From UBA7672 sp963718145 (lineage in GTDB: Bacteria; Pseudomonadota; Alphaproteobacteria; Caulobacterales; Hyphomonadaceae), in assembly GCA_963718145.1 (NCBI GenBank), contig CAVQYJ010000012.1, positions 186,001-250,000 on the forward strand: a DNA stretch of 64,000 nt, in the 5' to 3' direction. The notes under the pieces were generated by a model. That model was given only the letters and a program-made list of their open reading frames with translations. It was not told the origin of the DNA and did no database searches. How positions within the stretch are numbered: position 1 is the stretch's first letter; each line of letters begins with the position of its first letter. Below, piece after piece: positions 1 through 10,576 of the stretch. A program made the translations under genes and the position numbers.

Positions 1-948
<948 letters not shown>

Positions 949-1028
949 GGAGGCACTTTAGGCGTCCGGCGCGGCCTCGGCGACGGAAACAGGGCCGAAA
1001 AGTCGTGAGTTGCTGCCGGTTTGCGCAG

Positions 1029-2366
1029 CTATTTCGGTTGGCCGACCATCACGAAGGTGAAGTTTTCCGGCTTCAGGTAGGCGGCAGCGACCCGCTTCAC
1101 GTCGTCCATGGTCACCGCGTTGATAAGGTCGTTGCGGGCGGCGACGTAGTCGATGCCGAGATCGTCCTGCCAGAAGCCCATCAGGTTCTTGGCGATCTTC
1201 GCATTGGAGTCGAAGTTCAGCGGGAAGGCGCCGGTCAGGTAGGCCTTGGCGTCATCCAGCTCCTTCTGGGTTGGCCCCTCGGCGCCGAGCTTGCCGATAT
1301 GCTCCTTCACCAGTCGTACAACCTCGCTGGCCGTTTCGTTCTTGGTGGAGCTCGATCCCGCCCAGCGCCAGAAGTGTTTCTGAACCGAGAGATTGGTGCC
1401 GATGCCGTAGGTCAGGCCTTTCTGCTCGCGGATATCATCCTGCAGGCGCGAGGAAAATCCGCCCCCGCCGAGGATGTAGTTGAGCACATAGGCTGCATAG
1501 AAGTCCGGGTCCGAGCGCTTGAGGCCGGGGCCGGAGAACGCCACCAGCGTCTGCGGAATGGGCAGCGCCTTGACGATGGGCTGGGACAGCGCGGGCATGG
1601 CCGGCACGTCCGCGACATCCACGATGGTCGAGGTCGCGGGTAAGCCGCCAAACGCCTGGTCCAGCTTGGGCTTGAGTTCGTCCGCCGAGATGTCGCCGAC
1701 GACGACCACGATCAGCCGGTCCCTGGTCATGAGGTTGGACTTGAGCGCGACGATGTCGTCGCGGGTGAGGTTGCCCACTGTCTCCTGCGTCGGATAGCGA
1801 CTGTAAGGATGGCCTGGCGCCAGCGCGGCCATCATCGCCCGGTCGGCGATGGCGCCGGGACTGGTCTCTTCCTGCAGCAGGCTGATGCCCAGTTCTTCCT
1901 TGGCGCGGCGGATCGGCTCCTCGTCGAAGCGCGGCTGGGAGAGCGCGAGGCGCAGCATGTCGAAACTGTCGTCCATCGTGTCGCGCAGCGTGGTCAAACT
2001 GCAGTTCGTCCACTCGGCCCAAGCCTGGCAGCCGAACGACATGTTGAGGTCTTCCATCCGGGCGCCGTACGCGGATGTGTCGAGGTCGCCTGCCCCTTCA
2101 TTCATCATATAGCCTAGCACCCAGCCCGCGCCGTCCTTGCCCCGGGGTTCGACTGCCGTGCCGCCGCGCCAGGACATCTGCATGGCCACGATGGGAACGA
2201 AGCTTTCGGAAACCAGCCACGCGGTCACGCCGCCGGGGGACGTCACGACCTGGATGTCGGCGAGCGCGGAGGTATCCTTGCCCGCCGGCTGGTTGGCGTC
2301 GGGCTTCTTCCCGCAAGCGCCGAGCGCCAGGGCAGTCGCCAGAAGGAGACTGGCGACGCGCATCAT
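1029..2366 (-). CDS. M16 peptidase-like lipoprotein, probably the non-catalytic partner
   Basis: This 445-residue protein has the two-lobed M16 (insulinase/processing peptidase) architecture but no HxxEH zinc motif. In alphaproteobacteria such proteins pair with a catalytic M16 subunit, as in mitochondrial processing peptidase. The N-terminus is a lipoprotein signal with lipobox LALGAC (Cys18), so it should be anchored in the periplasm. The M16 C-terminal signature is visible as GGGGFSSRLQDDIREQKGLTYGIG, written here in part: FSSRL, then REQKGLTY. Its ATG overlaps the stop of the upstream catalytic M16 gene by 4 nt (ATGA), indicating translational coupling and a shared complex. Proteolytic targets are not known from sequence. 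Confidence 0.88.
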   Translation of the reverse strand: MMRVASLLLATALALGACGKKPDANQPAGKDTSALADIQVVTSPGGVTAWLVSESFVPIVAMQMSWRGGTAVEPRGKDGAGWVLGYMMNEGAGDLDTSAYGARMEDLNMSFGCQAWAEWTNCSLTTLRDTMDDSFDMLRLALSQPRFDEEPIRRAKEELGISLLQEETSPGAIADRAMMAALAPGHPYSRYPTQETVGNLTRDDIVALKSNLMTRDRLIVVVVGDISADELKPKLDQAFGGLPATSTIVDVADVPAMPALSQPIVKALPIPQTLVAFSGPGLKRSDPDFYAAYVLNYILGGGGFSSRLQDDIREQKGLTYGIGTNLSVQKHFWRWAGSSSTKNETASEVVRLVKEHIGKLGAEGPTQKELDDAKAYLTGAFPLNFDSNAKIAKNLMGFWQDDLGIDYVAARNDLINAVTMDDVKRVAAAYLKPENFTFVMVGQPK

Positions 2367-3710
2367 TTCGCCTCCGGCAGCAGCGTGGCGTCGATGTGAT
2401 TGACGCCGGTCATGTGCTTCCTGAGCGCCGCCATCGCCTGCTCAGTCGTGACAGCGTTGATGCGGTCGGCCCACCCGCCGATGTAGTCGAGGCTTTCGCC
2501 AGCCACGAGCATCGAGCCATACCAGTTGGCCATGCCCATCTGGCTGTCGCGGGCGAAGATCTGCGAGGCGGCAATCATGCGCTTGGCGCGCGTTAATTCT
2601 TCAGGGGTCGGGCCGCTCTTCAGGAATGCATCGGTAACGGCCATAGCAGCCGTCTCGACCTGAGCCAGCGTAACGCCGCGGTTGGGCGAGGCGGAGACGG
2701 TGATGATCCCCGGGGCCGTCATCTCCATCGAATAGGCATAGGCGGAGACGGCAACGCCCTTCTCCACCAATTCACGATAGAGGCGGCTCGTGCGCCCACC
2801 GCCCAACACCTGCAGGCCAACCTGAAGCGCTTCGGAATCCGGGTCCCCCAACCTCACGCCGAGCCAGTTTCGCGACCAGTCCGGCTGGCGCACCTTGGGA
2901 TCGGCGTGAGAGAGCTTCAGCGACTTGGCGATCGGCTTCACCGTCGGGCCAAGAACGGCTGGTCAGGTCGTCGCGTTTCGGAATTTTGCCGTAGATCTCT
3001 TCCGCTATCGGCTTCAACTCGGCCGCCGTGATGTCGCCGGCGATGACCAGGATGGCGTGCTCGGGTCCGTACCAGCGGCGATACCAGTCGGCTGCGTCAC
3101 TCTGGGAGAGCTTCGCCACTTCCTCCATGTGTCCGATCACTGGCACGCTGTAGGGATGGCCGGGATACATTGCCGCGAAGACTTTTTCGTTGAGCAGCGA
3201 GCCCGGCTCGCTGTCGACGTTCTGACGGCGCTCTTCCTTCACCACCTGCAATTCGGAAAAGACTTCGGCCTCGTCCAGCTTGAGGCCGACCATGCGGTCC
3301 GCCTCCATCTGCATCATCTGCGGAAGACGATCCTTGGCGATGCGGAAGAAGTAATTGGTGTAGTCATAGAAGGTTGAGGCGTTGTCCTGCCCGCCATTGC
3401 GCGCGACGATCTTGGAATACTCACCCGCCGGAATCTTGTCGGTCGCCTTGAACATCAGGTGTTCGAGGAAGTGGGCGAGGCCCGACTTGCCCTTGGCTTC
3501 GTCCGCCGACCCGACCCGATACCAAAGCATGTGCGTGACGACCGGCGCACGATGATCTGGCAAGATCACCGCTTTCATTCCGTTTGCGAGTTCAAACAAT
3601 TCCGGCTTCCACTCTTGGGCGTGCCTTGCAAGGGGTTTGGTCGGCGTCTGCGCCAATGCAGGCGCGACGAGCAGCGCCGCGACGGCAATTGCCTGGAACA
3701 CAACTCGCAC
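2363..3710 (-). CDS. M16 zinc metallopeptidase, catalytic subunit (one frameshift)
   Basis: This is a secreted or periplasmic M16 peptidase. A GTG start at 3710 gives a signal peptide ending ALA-Q near residue 20, followed by the inverted zinc motif HFLEH (within GLAHFLEHLMF) and the downstream Glu region with EERRQNVDSEPGS. The frame breaks near 2940-2955: the N-terminal frame runs on as nonsense, while the adjacent frame resumes with KPIAKSLKLSHADPKV and continues through GGGRTSRLYRELVEKG to the stop at 2363. One base gained or lost explains it; this looks like a sequence error because both halves keep family residues. It lies 8 nt after the DUF3035 gene and overlaps the next M16 gene by 4 nt. 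Confidence 0.85.
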
Positions 3711-3718
3711 GGTGCGGA

Positions 3719-4231
3719 TCAGAGTCCGGGTAGCTTGCTGGTGTTCTTCTGACGGATCAGAACCGTGCCGCCGCCGGTGACTTCCTTGGTCGACTCCGCC
3801 TCAGCACGAAGACGCTCAGTCTCTGCGGCAGCATCAACTACGGGTTCTGCGCCAGGCTTTTTGCCGAAGTTCAGGATGGAGTCGGCAAAGCTCTTGTTCT
3901 TTCGCAGGATCTGCGCGCTGTCATAGTCGACCTGGTTGCGCACGGCGCGGTCGGTGGCGTCGCCGCCAGCCTTTGCGACGAACAGCTTCTCGCCCTGGCT
4001 GGCGTCTCCGCCGATATCCGTACCGAAAACTGCGACACGCGCCTGCGCGTCGGGGAGCAATTCCTGCGGACGGGCCTCGCCCGGCGCCGGCGGGCGCAGG
4101 TTGAAGTCAGGCGGCACCGTCAGCGGCGCCTTGCGCACGACCCTGAATTCGTCCGGCGCCGTGCTGCTGCAGGCTGCTGCGCCAAGCGCGGCAAGAACGG
4201 CGATCGCCCAAAGGGCTGTGTTGGCTTTCAC
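3719..4231 (-). CDS. DUF3035-family lipoprotein
   Basis: A small outer-envelope lipoprotein of the DUF3035 family, which regularly sits next to lspA in alphaproteobacteria; its function is unknown. The start is GTG at 4231, supported by a good AGGAG Shine-Dalgarno 7 nt upstream. The signal peptide ends in the lipobox LGAAAC (Cys21). The mature part carries the family's opening block with APLTVPPDFNLRPP (around residues 35-48) and a C-terminal GGTVLIRQ segment followed by a basic tail. It lies between lspA and the two M16 peptidase genes on the same strand, with short gaps, so it is probably co-transcribed with them. LspA, encoded just upstream, would process its signal. Confidence 0.85.
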   Translation of the reverse strand: MKANTALWAIAVLAALGAAACSSTAPDEFRVVRKAPLTVPPDFNLRPPAPGEARPQELLPDAQARVAVFGTDIGGDASQGEKLFVAKAGGDATDRAVRNQVDYDSAQILRKNKSFADSILNFGKKPGAEPVVDAAAETERLRAEAESTKEVTGGGTVLIRQKNTSKLPGL

Positions 4232-4281
4232 TCAAACTCTCCTGTTGGCGAGCGCTCGCTCTGCCGAGTCCTAGGGGCATC

Positions 4282-4821
4282 CTAGCCCGGCTGTTTGCGG
4301 CCTGCCAGAAGCTGATCCAGCAGCAATGCCGCAGCTCCTAGCGAGATGGAGGCATCCGCGACGTTGAAAATCCACGGGAAATACATGCCCGAGAAGTCCA
4401 GAAAGTCCACAACCGCCCCAAAACGGGCGCGATCGATCAGGTTGCCCACTGCGCCGCCCACAACCATGGACAGAGCCAGCGCCGTCATCCAGCGCTCGGC
4501 CCGTAGTAGCCACAGGGTGAAGCCGATGGCGATCACCCCGATCATCACAAACAGCCCCCAGCGCGCCAACCCCTCGGCCTGGAAGGCGCCGAAGCTGACG
4601 CCCCGGTTCCACGTCATGGTGAGGTCGAACACGCTCGACACCTCGATCTTGCCGCACTGAGAGGTGTCCGGCAGGCAGTTCATGGCGTTGAACGCTTCAG
4701 TGTTCAGAATCCAGGCTTTGACAAGCTGGTCGAGCGCGATGAGCGCGAAGATGAGCGGCAGACCCCAGCGCCACTCCTTCGTCATCTTCTCCCGAGAGAT
4801 CAGTTGCATGGTCTCCGCCAT
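4282..4821 (-). CDS. lspA: Lipoprotein signal peptidase (signal peptidase II)
   Basis: LspA is an integral inner-membrane aspartyl protease that cleaves prolipoproteins in front of the lipidated cysteine. At 179 residues it has the normal length and four transmembrane helices. Both catalytic aspartates are in their standard settings: GGAVGNLIDRARFG and FNVADASISLG. The TWNRGVSFGAF block between helices 1 and 2 is also characteristic. The ATG at 4821 is the annotated start; an internal ATG 12 codons later would also fit. ileS lies 17 nt upstream, the usual ileS-lspA pairing. Confidence 0.95.
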   Translation of the reverse strand: MAETMQLISREKMTKEWRWGLPLIFALIALDQLVKAWILNTEAFNAMNCLPDTSQCGKIEVSSVFDLTMTWNRGVSFGAFQAEGLARWGLFVMIGVIAIGFTLWLLRAERWMTALALSMVVGGAVGNLIDRARFGAVVDFLDFSGMYFPWIFNVADASISLGAAALLLDQLLAGRKQPG

Positions 4822-4837
4822 CCGGCGCGTCCTCTAT

Positions 4838-7830
4838 TTATAGTCCACGATATTCGCGGACAGCCGCGGCGTCTCGCGGCGTGATGTCCGGAAACTGCGG
4901 GTCGGCAGTCTTCGGATCGAAGTACTTCCACGAACGGGCGCATTTCACTCCCGCGGCGCGCGAGCTTGTTACAGCAATGCCCTCTCCCGAGCCCTTGGAC
5001 AATGAAGCGCCCGAAGTGATGAATATCTCGGCCGCATCCTCGCCGTCGAATGCCTGAAGCAGGTCTGCGGGCGCCGAGACGGAAACGGAAGCCTCAAGCG
5101 AAGACCCGATCCGCTTCTCGCGTCGCTCGACTTCGAGGGCTTCGGTGACCGCCTTGCGCAGCTTGAAGACCGCATCCCACTTGGCAGTCACGCCCGGATC
5201 GAGCCACCCCGCAGGCGTTCTCGGGAATTGCTGGAGATGGACGGACCCTTTGCCGGGATAGCGCAGTTCCCAAGCCTCTTCGCAGGTGAATACCATCACG
5301 GGCGCGAACCAGATCGTGAGGCGCGTGAACACCTCGTCCATCACCGTCCGACATGCACGCCGGCGGAGCGACGACGGGGCGTCGCAATAGAGGCTGTCTT
5401 TCCGGATATCGAAGTACACGGCCGATAGGTCCACCACGCAGAAGTTCACCAGCGCGTGGAACGCCACCTTGAAATCATAGGCGTGGTAAGCCTCGGTCAC
5501 GACCTTATCCAGCTCGGCCAGCCGGTGCAGGACCCAACGCTCAAGCCCCGGCATGTCGTTCCGCTCAACACGCTCCTTGTCCTCGAAGTCGCTGAGCGCG
5601 CCGAGCAAGTAGCGCATCGTGTTGCGTAGTTTGCGGTAGATGTCGCTGTTCGCGTTGAACAGGTTCCAGCCGAAGCTCGGATCGTCCCAGTAATCCGACG
5701 AGGCCACCCAGATGCGCAGGATATCGGCGCCGAACTTGTCGCACACCTCCATCGGCGAGATCGTATTGCCTAGAGACTTGGACATCTTCTCGCCGTCCTC
5801 GGCCTGGACGAAGCCGTGCGTGACGATGGCGTCGTAAGGCGCCCGCCCGCGCGTCGCGCAGCTCTCCAACAGCGACGACTGGAACCAGCCGCGATGCTGG
5901 TCTGAGCCTTCGAGATAAACGTCCGCCGGCCATTTCAGCTTGCGGTCCTCCAGCGTGAACGCGTGCGTGGTGCCAGAGTCAAACCACACGTCGAGAATGT
6001 CATTGACCTTCTCGTACTTCGACGCGTCATAGGTATTGCCGAGGAAGCTCGCCGCCTCGCCACCGAACCAGGCATCCGCGCCGCCCTTCTCGACGGCGTC
6101 GACGATCCGCTTGTTCACGGCCTCGTCCTTGCAGGATCTGGCCGGTCTCGCGATCGACGAACAGCGTCAGCGGCACGCCCCAGGCGCGCTGGCGCGAGAT
6201 CAGCCAGTCCGGCCGCTCCGCCACCATGGAACGAAGGCGCTCGCGCCCGCGCTCTGGCGTGAACGCCGTGGCATCGATTGCGGCAAGGCACAGCTCGCGC
6301 AGCGTCTTGCCCGTTGGCATGCGGCACTGCCGGCGTCAGCGGCTGGTCCATCGCGATGAACCATTGCGGCGTTCCCCGCCGGATCACAGGCGCCTTGGAG
6401 CGCCACGAGTGCGCATCGCGCAGCGTGGTCATGCCCCGCGCCAGCAGCGCCCCCGCCTCGATCAGCTTGTCCATGACCGCCTTGTTGGCCGGCCCATCCT
6501 GCCCGCGCTTCTTGCCTTCGAGCGTGATGATCTCCAGCCCCTCGAAGCCCGGGCACTCTTTCGTGTATCGCCCGAACTCGTCGACGGTGTTCGGGATCGA
6601 CACGTCGATGCCGCGCGCTGCAGCGCTGCGCATTCGCCATCCAGACTTCGTAGTCGTCCTCACCATGGCTCGGCGCGGTGTGGACGAAGCCGGTGCCGGT
6701 CTCGTCGGATCACATGCGCTACCTGCCAGCATCGGCACGGCGTACTGATAGCCGACAGTCCCATGCGCGAATTGGTCAGCGCCAATGTGGAGCGGGTCGG
6801 CTACAGCTTATGCAGCTCGCTGGTGAAGCACATCTTCGACGCAGCTTGATAGCTTCGCGACCTTGGCTGCACGTCAAAGACCGTCTCGAGCCAAGCTTGT
6901 CCGCGACGATCAGTCTTGCTCGCCAGCTGCTTGCCCAAGGCTACGAAGCCAGGCCTTGCTCAAGCGTCTCGCACTTCGTAGAGTCCATACGCGATCGTCC
7001 GGGTTGAACGACACGCTCGGTTCGCCGGGATCGTCCAAGGCGTGGTCGTCCAGATGACGACCGACTACTCCATCGAGCTTCGCCGTAGCTCCTGCGTGCT
7101 CTGTCGACAGCCCGCGACCTCTGCAACCGGAAACTTCACCCAGATCATCGTCGCCTTGCGGTCCGCGTACTCGATCTCCGCCTCGGCCAGCGCCGTCTGC
7201 TCGACCGGCGACCACATCACCGGCTTGCGCGCCGCGCTTGAGCTGCCCGCTCATCGCGACCTTCAGGAACTCCTTCACCGTCGCCGCTTCCGACGAATAC
7301 GCCATCGTCAGATAGGGATCGTTCCAGTTCCCCGCCCCGCCCAGCCGCTTGAACTCGGTGCGCTGGATGTCGATCCACTTCTGCGCATAGTCGCGGCAGG
7401 CTTTGCGGAACTCCGCCATCGGCACGTCGCGCTTCTGCTTGCCCGCAGCGCGGTATTCCTCCTCGACCTTCCACTCGATCGGCAGGCCGTGACAGTCCCA
7501 CCCCGGGATGTAGTCGGCGTCGAAGCCGGTCATCTGCCGCGTGCGCACCACAAGGTCCTTCAGGATCTTGTTCATCGACGTGCCGATGTGGATGTGCCCG
7601 TTCGCATAGGGCGGGCCGTCGTGCAGCATGAACGGTTTCGCATTGCGCTCGCGTGCGTCCTTGCGAAGCTGCTCGTAGAGCTTCTCCTTTTCCCACTTCG
7701 CGAGACGCACAGGTTCCTGCTGAGGCAGGCCGGCGCGCATAGGGAAGTCGGTCTTCGGGAGGAACAGCGTGTCCTTGTAGGGATTTGCCGCGTCGTCTTT
7801 CATTGAATCGGACTTGTCTGACTTGCTCAT
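4838..7830 (-). CDS. ileS: Isoleucyl-tRNA synthetase, interrupted by many frameshifts
   Basis: IleRS charges tRNA-Ile; it is essential. The span of about 997 codons fits an intact bacterial IleRS. The N-terminal frame (7830 to about 7230) contains the class I HIGH-type motif HIHIG (residues 79-83). The C-terminal frame (about 6120 to 4838) contains the KMSKS loop near 5773-5788, the DVWFDSG and GSDQHRGWFQSSLL blocks, and the anticodon-binding domain. Between about 7230 and 6120 the reading hops among all three frames: pieces such as EIEYADRKATMIWVKFPV, WTTTPWTIPAN and GTGFVHTAPSHGEDDY can be recovered, so most of the editing domain is present but shredded by indels. I read this as poor consensus sequence, since the gene is essential and no second copy is visible. 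Confidence 0.9.
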
Positions 7831-7992
7831 GATTATGGGAGTCGCTTCGAGTTGTTGCGTTTGTCGGCGGATACGACTTTCCCGGCGAAGCGCTCAAACA
7901 GCGCGCGCCGGGCCCATAATTCGAAGGATCGCAACCCGAGTCATGAGCCGCTGCATAGCAGCGCCGCGACCCCGTCGCCAAGGGGCTTGAAC

Positions 7993-8508
7993 CTAGAGTT
8001 GCTTCAACAGCGCATCAAGAATCTCAACATAAACAGAGATGTTGGACTTGAGATTCTCGCGGCTGACCCCGCCGTCCATGATCAGGTAGCGCTCATAGGC
8101 GGCGCCCGCCTCCACCCGGAACAGCTTAGCCGGCCGCAGCGTTCGGTTGGCGGTGGACATCAGGACGTCCAAATCTCCGCCGGTATCGCCGAACTGGGTA
8201 GAGAGCTGGACGCCCCAGCACACCTGTTCCTTGCCGGCGCCCTCGCAGCTTTCCCCCATCACGCGAAACTGCGCCTCGCCGGGCGCCTCGACCGTCATGA
8301 AGGGTTTGCCGCTGGACGTGATCGAGCTCTCGACCACCGCATAGCCCAGCTCCTTGACGACCGCCTTGAGCGCCGCCTCGTCATACCGGTCGATCAGTCC
8401 ACGTGACGCTGCACCCAAAGCTTCTCCGGCCGTGGGCGTCCCGCCCGGTGCACTCACACACGCGCCAAGCGCCAGGGCCAAACCGGCAGACCAGATCATC
8501 ATTCTCAT
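7993..8508 (-). CDS. YbjN-domain lipoprotein
   Basis: A predicted periplasmic lipoprotein with a YbjN-like domain (the fold resembling type III secretion chaperones). Starting at the ATG at 8508 gives a clean signal with lipobox ALGAC; an ATG six codons upstream (8526) is possible. The YbjN core is seen as YDEAALKAVVKELGYAVV, then a strand pair ending in GESCEG, and a C-terminal helix NISVYVEILDALLKQL. Two cysteines in the core could form a disulfide. It stands between ribF and ileS on the same strand. Its molecular role is unknown. Confidence 0.72.
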   Translation of the reverse strand: MRMMIWSAGLALALGACVSAPGGTPTAGEALGAASRGLIDRYDEAALKAVVKELGYAVVESSITSSGKPFMTVEAPGEAQFRVMGESCEGAGKEQVCWGVQLSTQFGDTGGDLDVLMSTANRTLRPAKLFRVEAGAAYERYLIMDGGVSRENLKSNISVYVEILDALLKQL

Positions 8509-8577
8509 GGAGGCCACTGACTGCATTCGGCAAGCCTTGGCAACCTTGCGACCCAGCGCAGCGCTGGAAAGCGCGAT

Positions 8578-9489
8578 CTAGGGGCCCGGCGGCTTCAGCT
8601 TTGCGAGCATCTCCCGCGCGTTCGCCGCATCCAGCTTCATCGCCGCCACCAGCGGATCAAGCCCGTCGAACTTCTGCTCTGACCGCAGGTGCTTCACAAA
8701 CGCCGTGTGCACGCGTTTGCCGTATAGGTCGCCGTCGAAGTCGAACATCACCACTTCCAGCAGCGGATCACGCAGGCCCGTTGTTGGTGTCCGCCCGAAA
8801 TTGGCGACGCCCGGCCGCCAGCTCTTTTCCGAGTCCTCGCGCGCCCACACCGCATAGACACCGTGCGCAGGGTGCACGATTTCGCCGAGCTGCATGTTGG
8901 CCGTGGGAAAGCCCAGCGTCCGCCCCCGCTTCTCGCCATGATCGACGATCGCATCGGTGATCCAGTACCCGCCCAGCGCCTTGCCGGCTTCGTCAACCGC
9001 CCCGAGCTCAATTGCCTCTCGGATGCGCGAGGACGACACCTTCTCGCCTTCGCTTGAGACTTCTTCAACGACCTCCACCTCGAAGCCGAGGTCTTTGCCG
9101 TGACGCTTGAGGCTTTCCGAATCCCCCATCCGGTTCCTCCCGAACCTGAAATCGAACCCGACGCTTACGGCCAAAGAGCCGACCTGGCTCTGCAGCATGC
9201 GCTCGCAGAACTCCCGGTCCGTCATCGCCGCCATCGCCGCATCGAATTTCATCAAGTGGATTTGGTCGACGCCCAGCGCCTCAAGTGCGATCTCGCGCCG
9301 CACCGGCGTCATGAGGCGAAAAGGGGGCGCATCTGGCTGGAAGTATCTGCGGGGCGGCGGCTCGAACGTCGCCACGCCCAGAGGCGCCTTGAGGCGCTTC
9401 GCCGCCTCGCGCGCGCTCTCGATCACGGCCCGATGCCCCGCATGCAGTCCGTCGAAATTGCCCAGCGCGATCGCTGCGCCCTTGGTCAT
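8578..9489 (-). CDS. ribF: Bifunctional riboflavin kinase / FAD synthetase
   Basis: RibF phosphorylates riboflavin to FMN and adenylates FMN to FAD. The N-terminal nucleotidyltransferase half shows the ALGNFDGLHAGH motif (residues 8-19) and SSSRIREAI near 152-160. The C-terminal flavokinase half shows GRTLGFPTAN, the HGVYAVW strand and VANFGRTPT. The length of 303 residues is normal. Its ATG lies one base beyond the stop of the MaoC gene upstream on the same strand, suggesting co-transcription. Confidence 0.96.
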   Translation of the reverse strand: MTKGAAIALGNFDGLHAGHRAVIESAREAAKRLKAPLGVATFEPPPRRYFQPDAPPFRLMTPVRREIALEALGVDQIHLMKFDAAMAAMTDREFCERMLQSQVGSLAVSVGFDFRFGRNRMGDSESLKRHGKDLGFEVEVVEEVSSEGEKVSSSRIREAIELGAVDEAGKALGGYWITDAIVDHGEKRGRTLGFPTANMQLGEIVHPAHGVYAVWAREDSEKSWRPGVANFGRTPTTGLRDPLLEVVMFDFDGDLYGKRVHTAFVKHLRSEQKFDGLDPLVAAMKLDAANAREMLAKLKPPGP

Positions 9490-9490
9490 T

Positions 9491-9919
9491 TCACGCGGGC
9501 TTGCCTGAGGGCACCATCACCTTGGCCTCACCCCGAAGGACAGTCTTGCCTCCGACTTCGCCTTTGACCGACAACGTCACGCGATAACCCCGCTCGATCA
9601 TCTCCACCACTTCCGCGCTGGAGTTGACGGTGTCGCCGATCCGCACAGGCCGCAGGAACCTGAGGTTGAGCTCCATGAACACCGCGCCTGGCCCCGGCAG
9701 GTCGTTGCCCAGGATTGCGGAGATGTACGACGCAGTCAGCGCGCCATGGGCGATGCGGCCGCCGAACTGCGTGGTCTTGGCGTAGGCCTCATCCATGTGA
9801 AGCGGGTTATGGTCGCCGGAAACCCGGGCGAAGTCGATCACGTCCTGCTCGGTCACCGCGTTCTGCGTGGAAACCGTCATCCCGACCGCCAAGTCCGCGA
9901 ACGTCTTGCCCTTTTTCAT
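9491..9919 (-). CDS. MaoC-like (R)-specific enoyl-CoA hydratase
   Basis: A single hot-dog-fold hydratase of 142 residues that would hydrate trans-2-enoyl-CoA to (R)-3-hydroxyacyl-CoA. The signature hydratase-2 motif is visible as FARVSGDHNPLHMDEAYA, with catalytic Asp and His, followed by FGGRIAHGALTAS. It resembles PhaJ proteins, but no PHA genes are nearby, so the pathway (PHA supply, fatty acid turnover) cannot be settled. It is first in a minus-strand run leading to ribF; the 234-bp divergent gap to the MAPEG gene must hold both promoters. Confidence 0.88.
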   Translation of the reverse strand: MKKGKTFADLAVGMTVSTQNAVTEQDVIDFARVSGDHNPLHMDEAYAKTTQFGGRIAHGALTASYISAILGNDLPGPGAVFMELNLRFLRPVRIGDTVNSSAEVVEMIERGYRVTLSVKGEVGGKTVLRGEAKVMVPSGKPA

Positions 9920-10153
9920 GGCCAGTCCTTCAGCAATACCGAATCCAGCCCCTGTCGGCCGATATTAGCGGCGAACGCATAGGGCAAGCCGGTTCTACGT
10001 TCACCAACTATTTGGCGGAGGCCGTCCACAGAACGGCAAGCCGCGCATCCAGAAGGAAATGGCGTACCCGCTCTACCGTTTCTTCCACACGGTAATTGAC
10101 ATTGCTTGACACTGTCCAGACCTTGGGTGGAAGCCAACGAACCGGGGCGTCTC

Positions 10154-10576
10154 ATGGACCAGTCCGCTGTCTTCCAACCCATGGGCGCGCTCGCCGCGCT
10201 CACTTTCCTGGTGCTGATCAATGTCCCAATTCGGCGCTTTGCAGCGGCGTTTGCCGGCAAGGTCAAACGCGATGATTTCAAGTACGGGGAGTCGGCAAAC
10301 GTTCCGCCCGACGTCTCGATTCCCAATCGCAACCTGATGAACCTGCTTGAACTGCCGATCCTGTTCTATGTCCTGTGCCTGATGTTATTTGTCTCGGAGC
10401 GCGTGACGCTACAGGTTCTCTACTTCGCCTGGGCCTATGTTGGTCTTCGTGCGGCGCACAGCCTGGTCCATCTGACCTTCAACATCGTGCTCATTCGCCT
10501 CATCGTCTTTGCGGCGTCGAACTTCGTGTTGGTCTTCATGTGGGCGATGTTTTTCTTCGGCCAGCCAGCCTCGTAG
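10154..10576 (+). CDS. MAPEG-family membrane protein
   Basis: A small integral membrane protein of about 140 residues with the MAPEG (membrane-associated eicosanoid/glutathione metabolism) pattern: four hydrophobic helices, the NLLELPILFYVLCL block in helix 2 and LRAAHSLVHLTFN in the next loop and helix. An upstream in-frame start at 10106 exists, but 10154 gives the usual MAPEG N-terminus beginning just before helix 1. Bacterial members are mostly uncharacterised; glutathione-dependent detoxification is possible. Its stop abuts the stop of the convergent HAD gene with no spacer. Confidence 0.8.
   Translation: MDQSAVFQPMGALAALTFLVLINVPIRRFAAAFAGKVKRDDFKYGESANVPPDVSIPNRNLMNLLELPILFYVLCLMLFVSERVTLQVLYFAWAYVGLRAAHSLVHLTFNIVLIRLIVFAASNFVLVFMWAMFFFGQPAS

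Noticed and set aside
4838..7830. ileS as a true pseudogene
   Set aside because: Essential gene, all domains present, other essential genes in the window show the same single-base breaks; sequence error is simpler.
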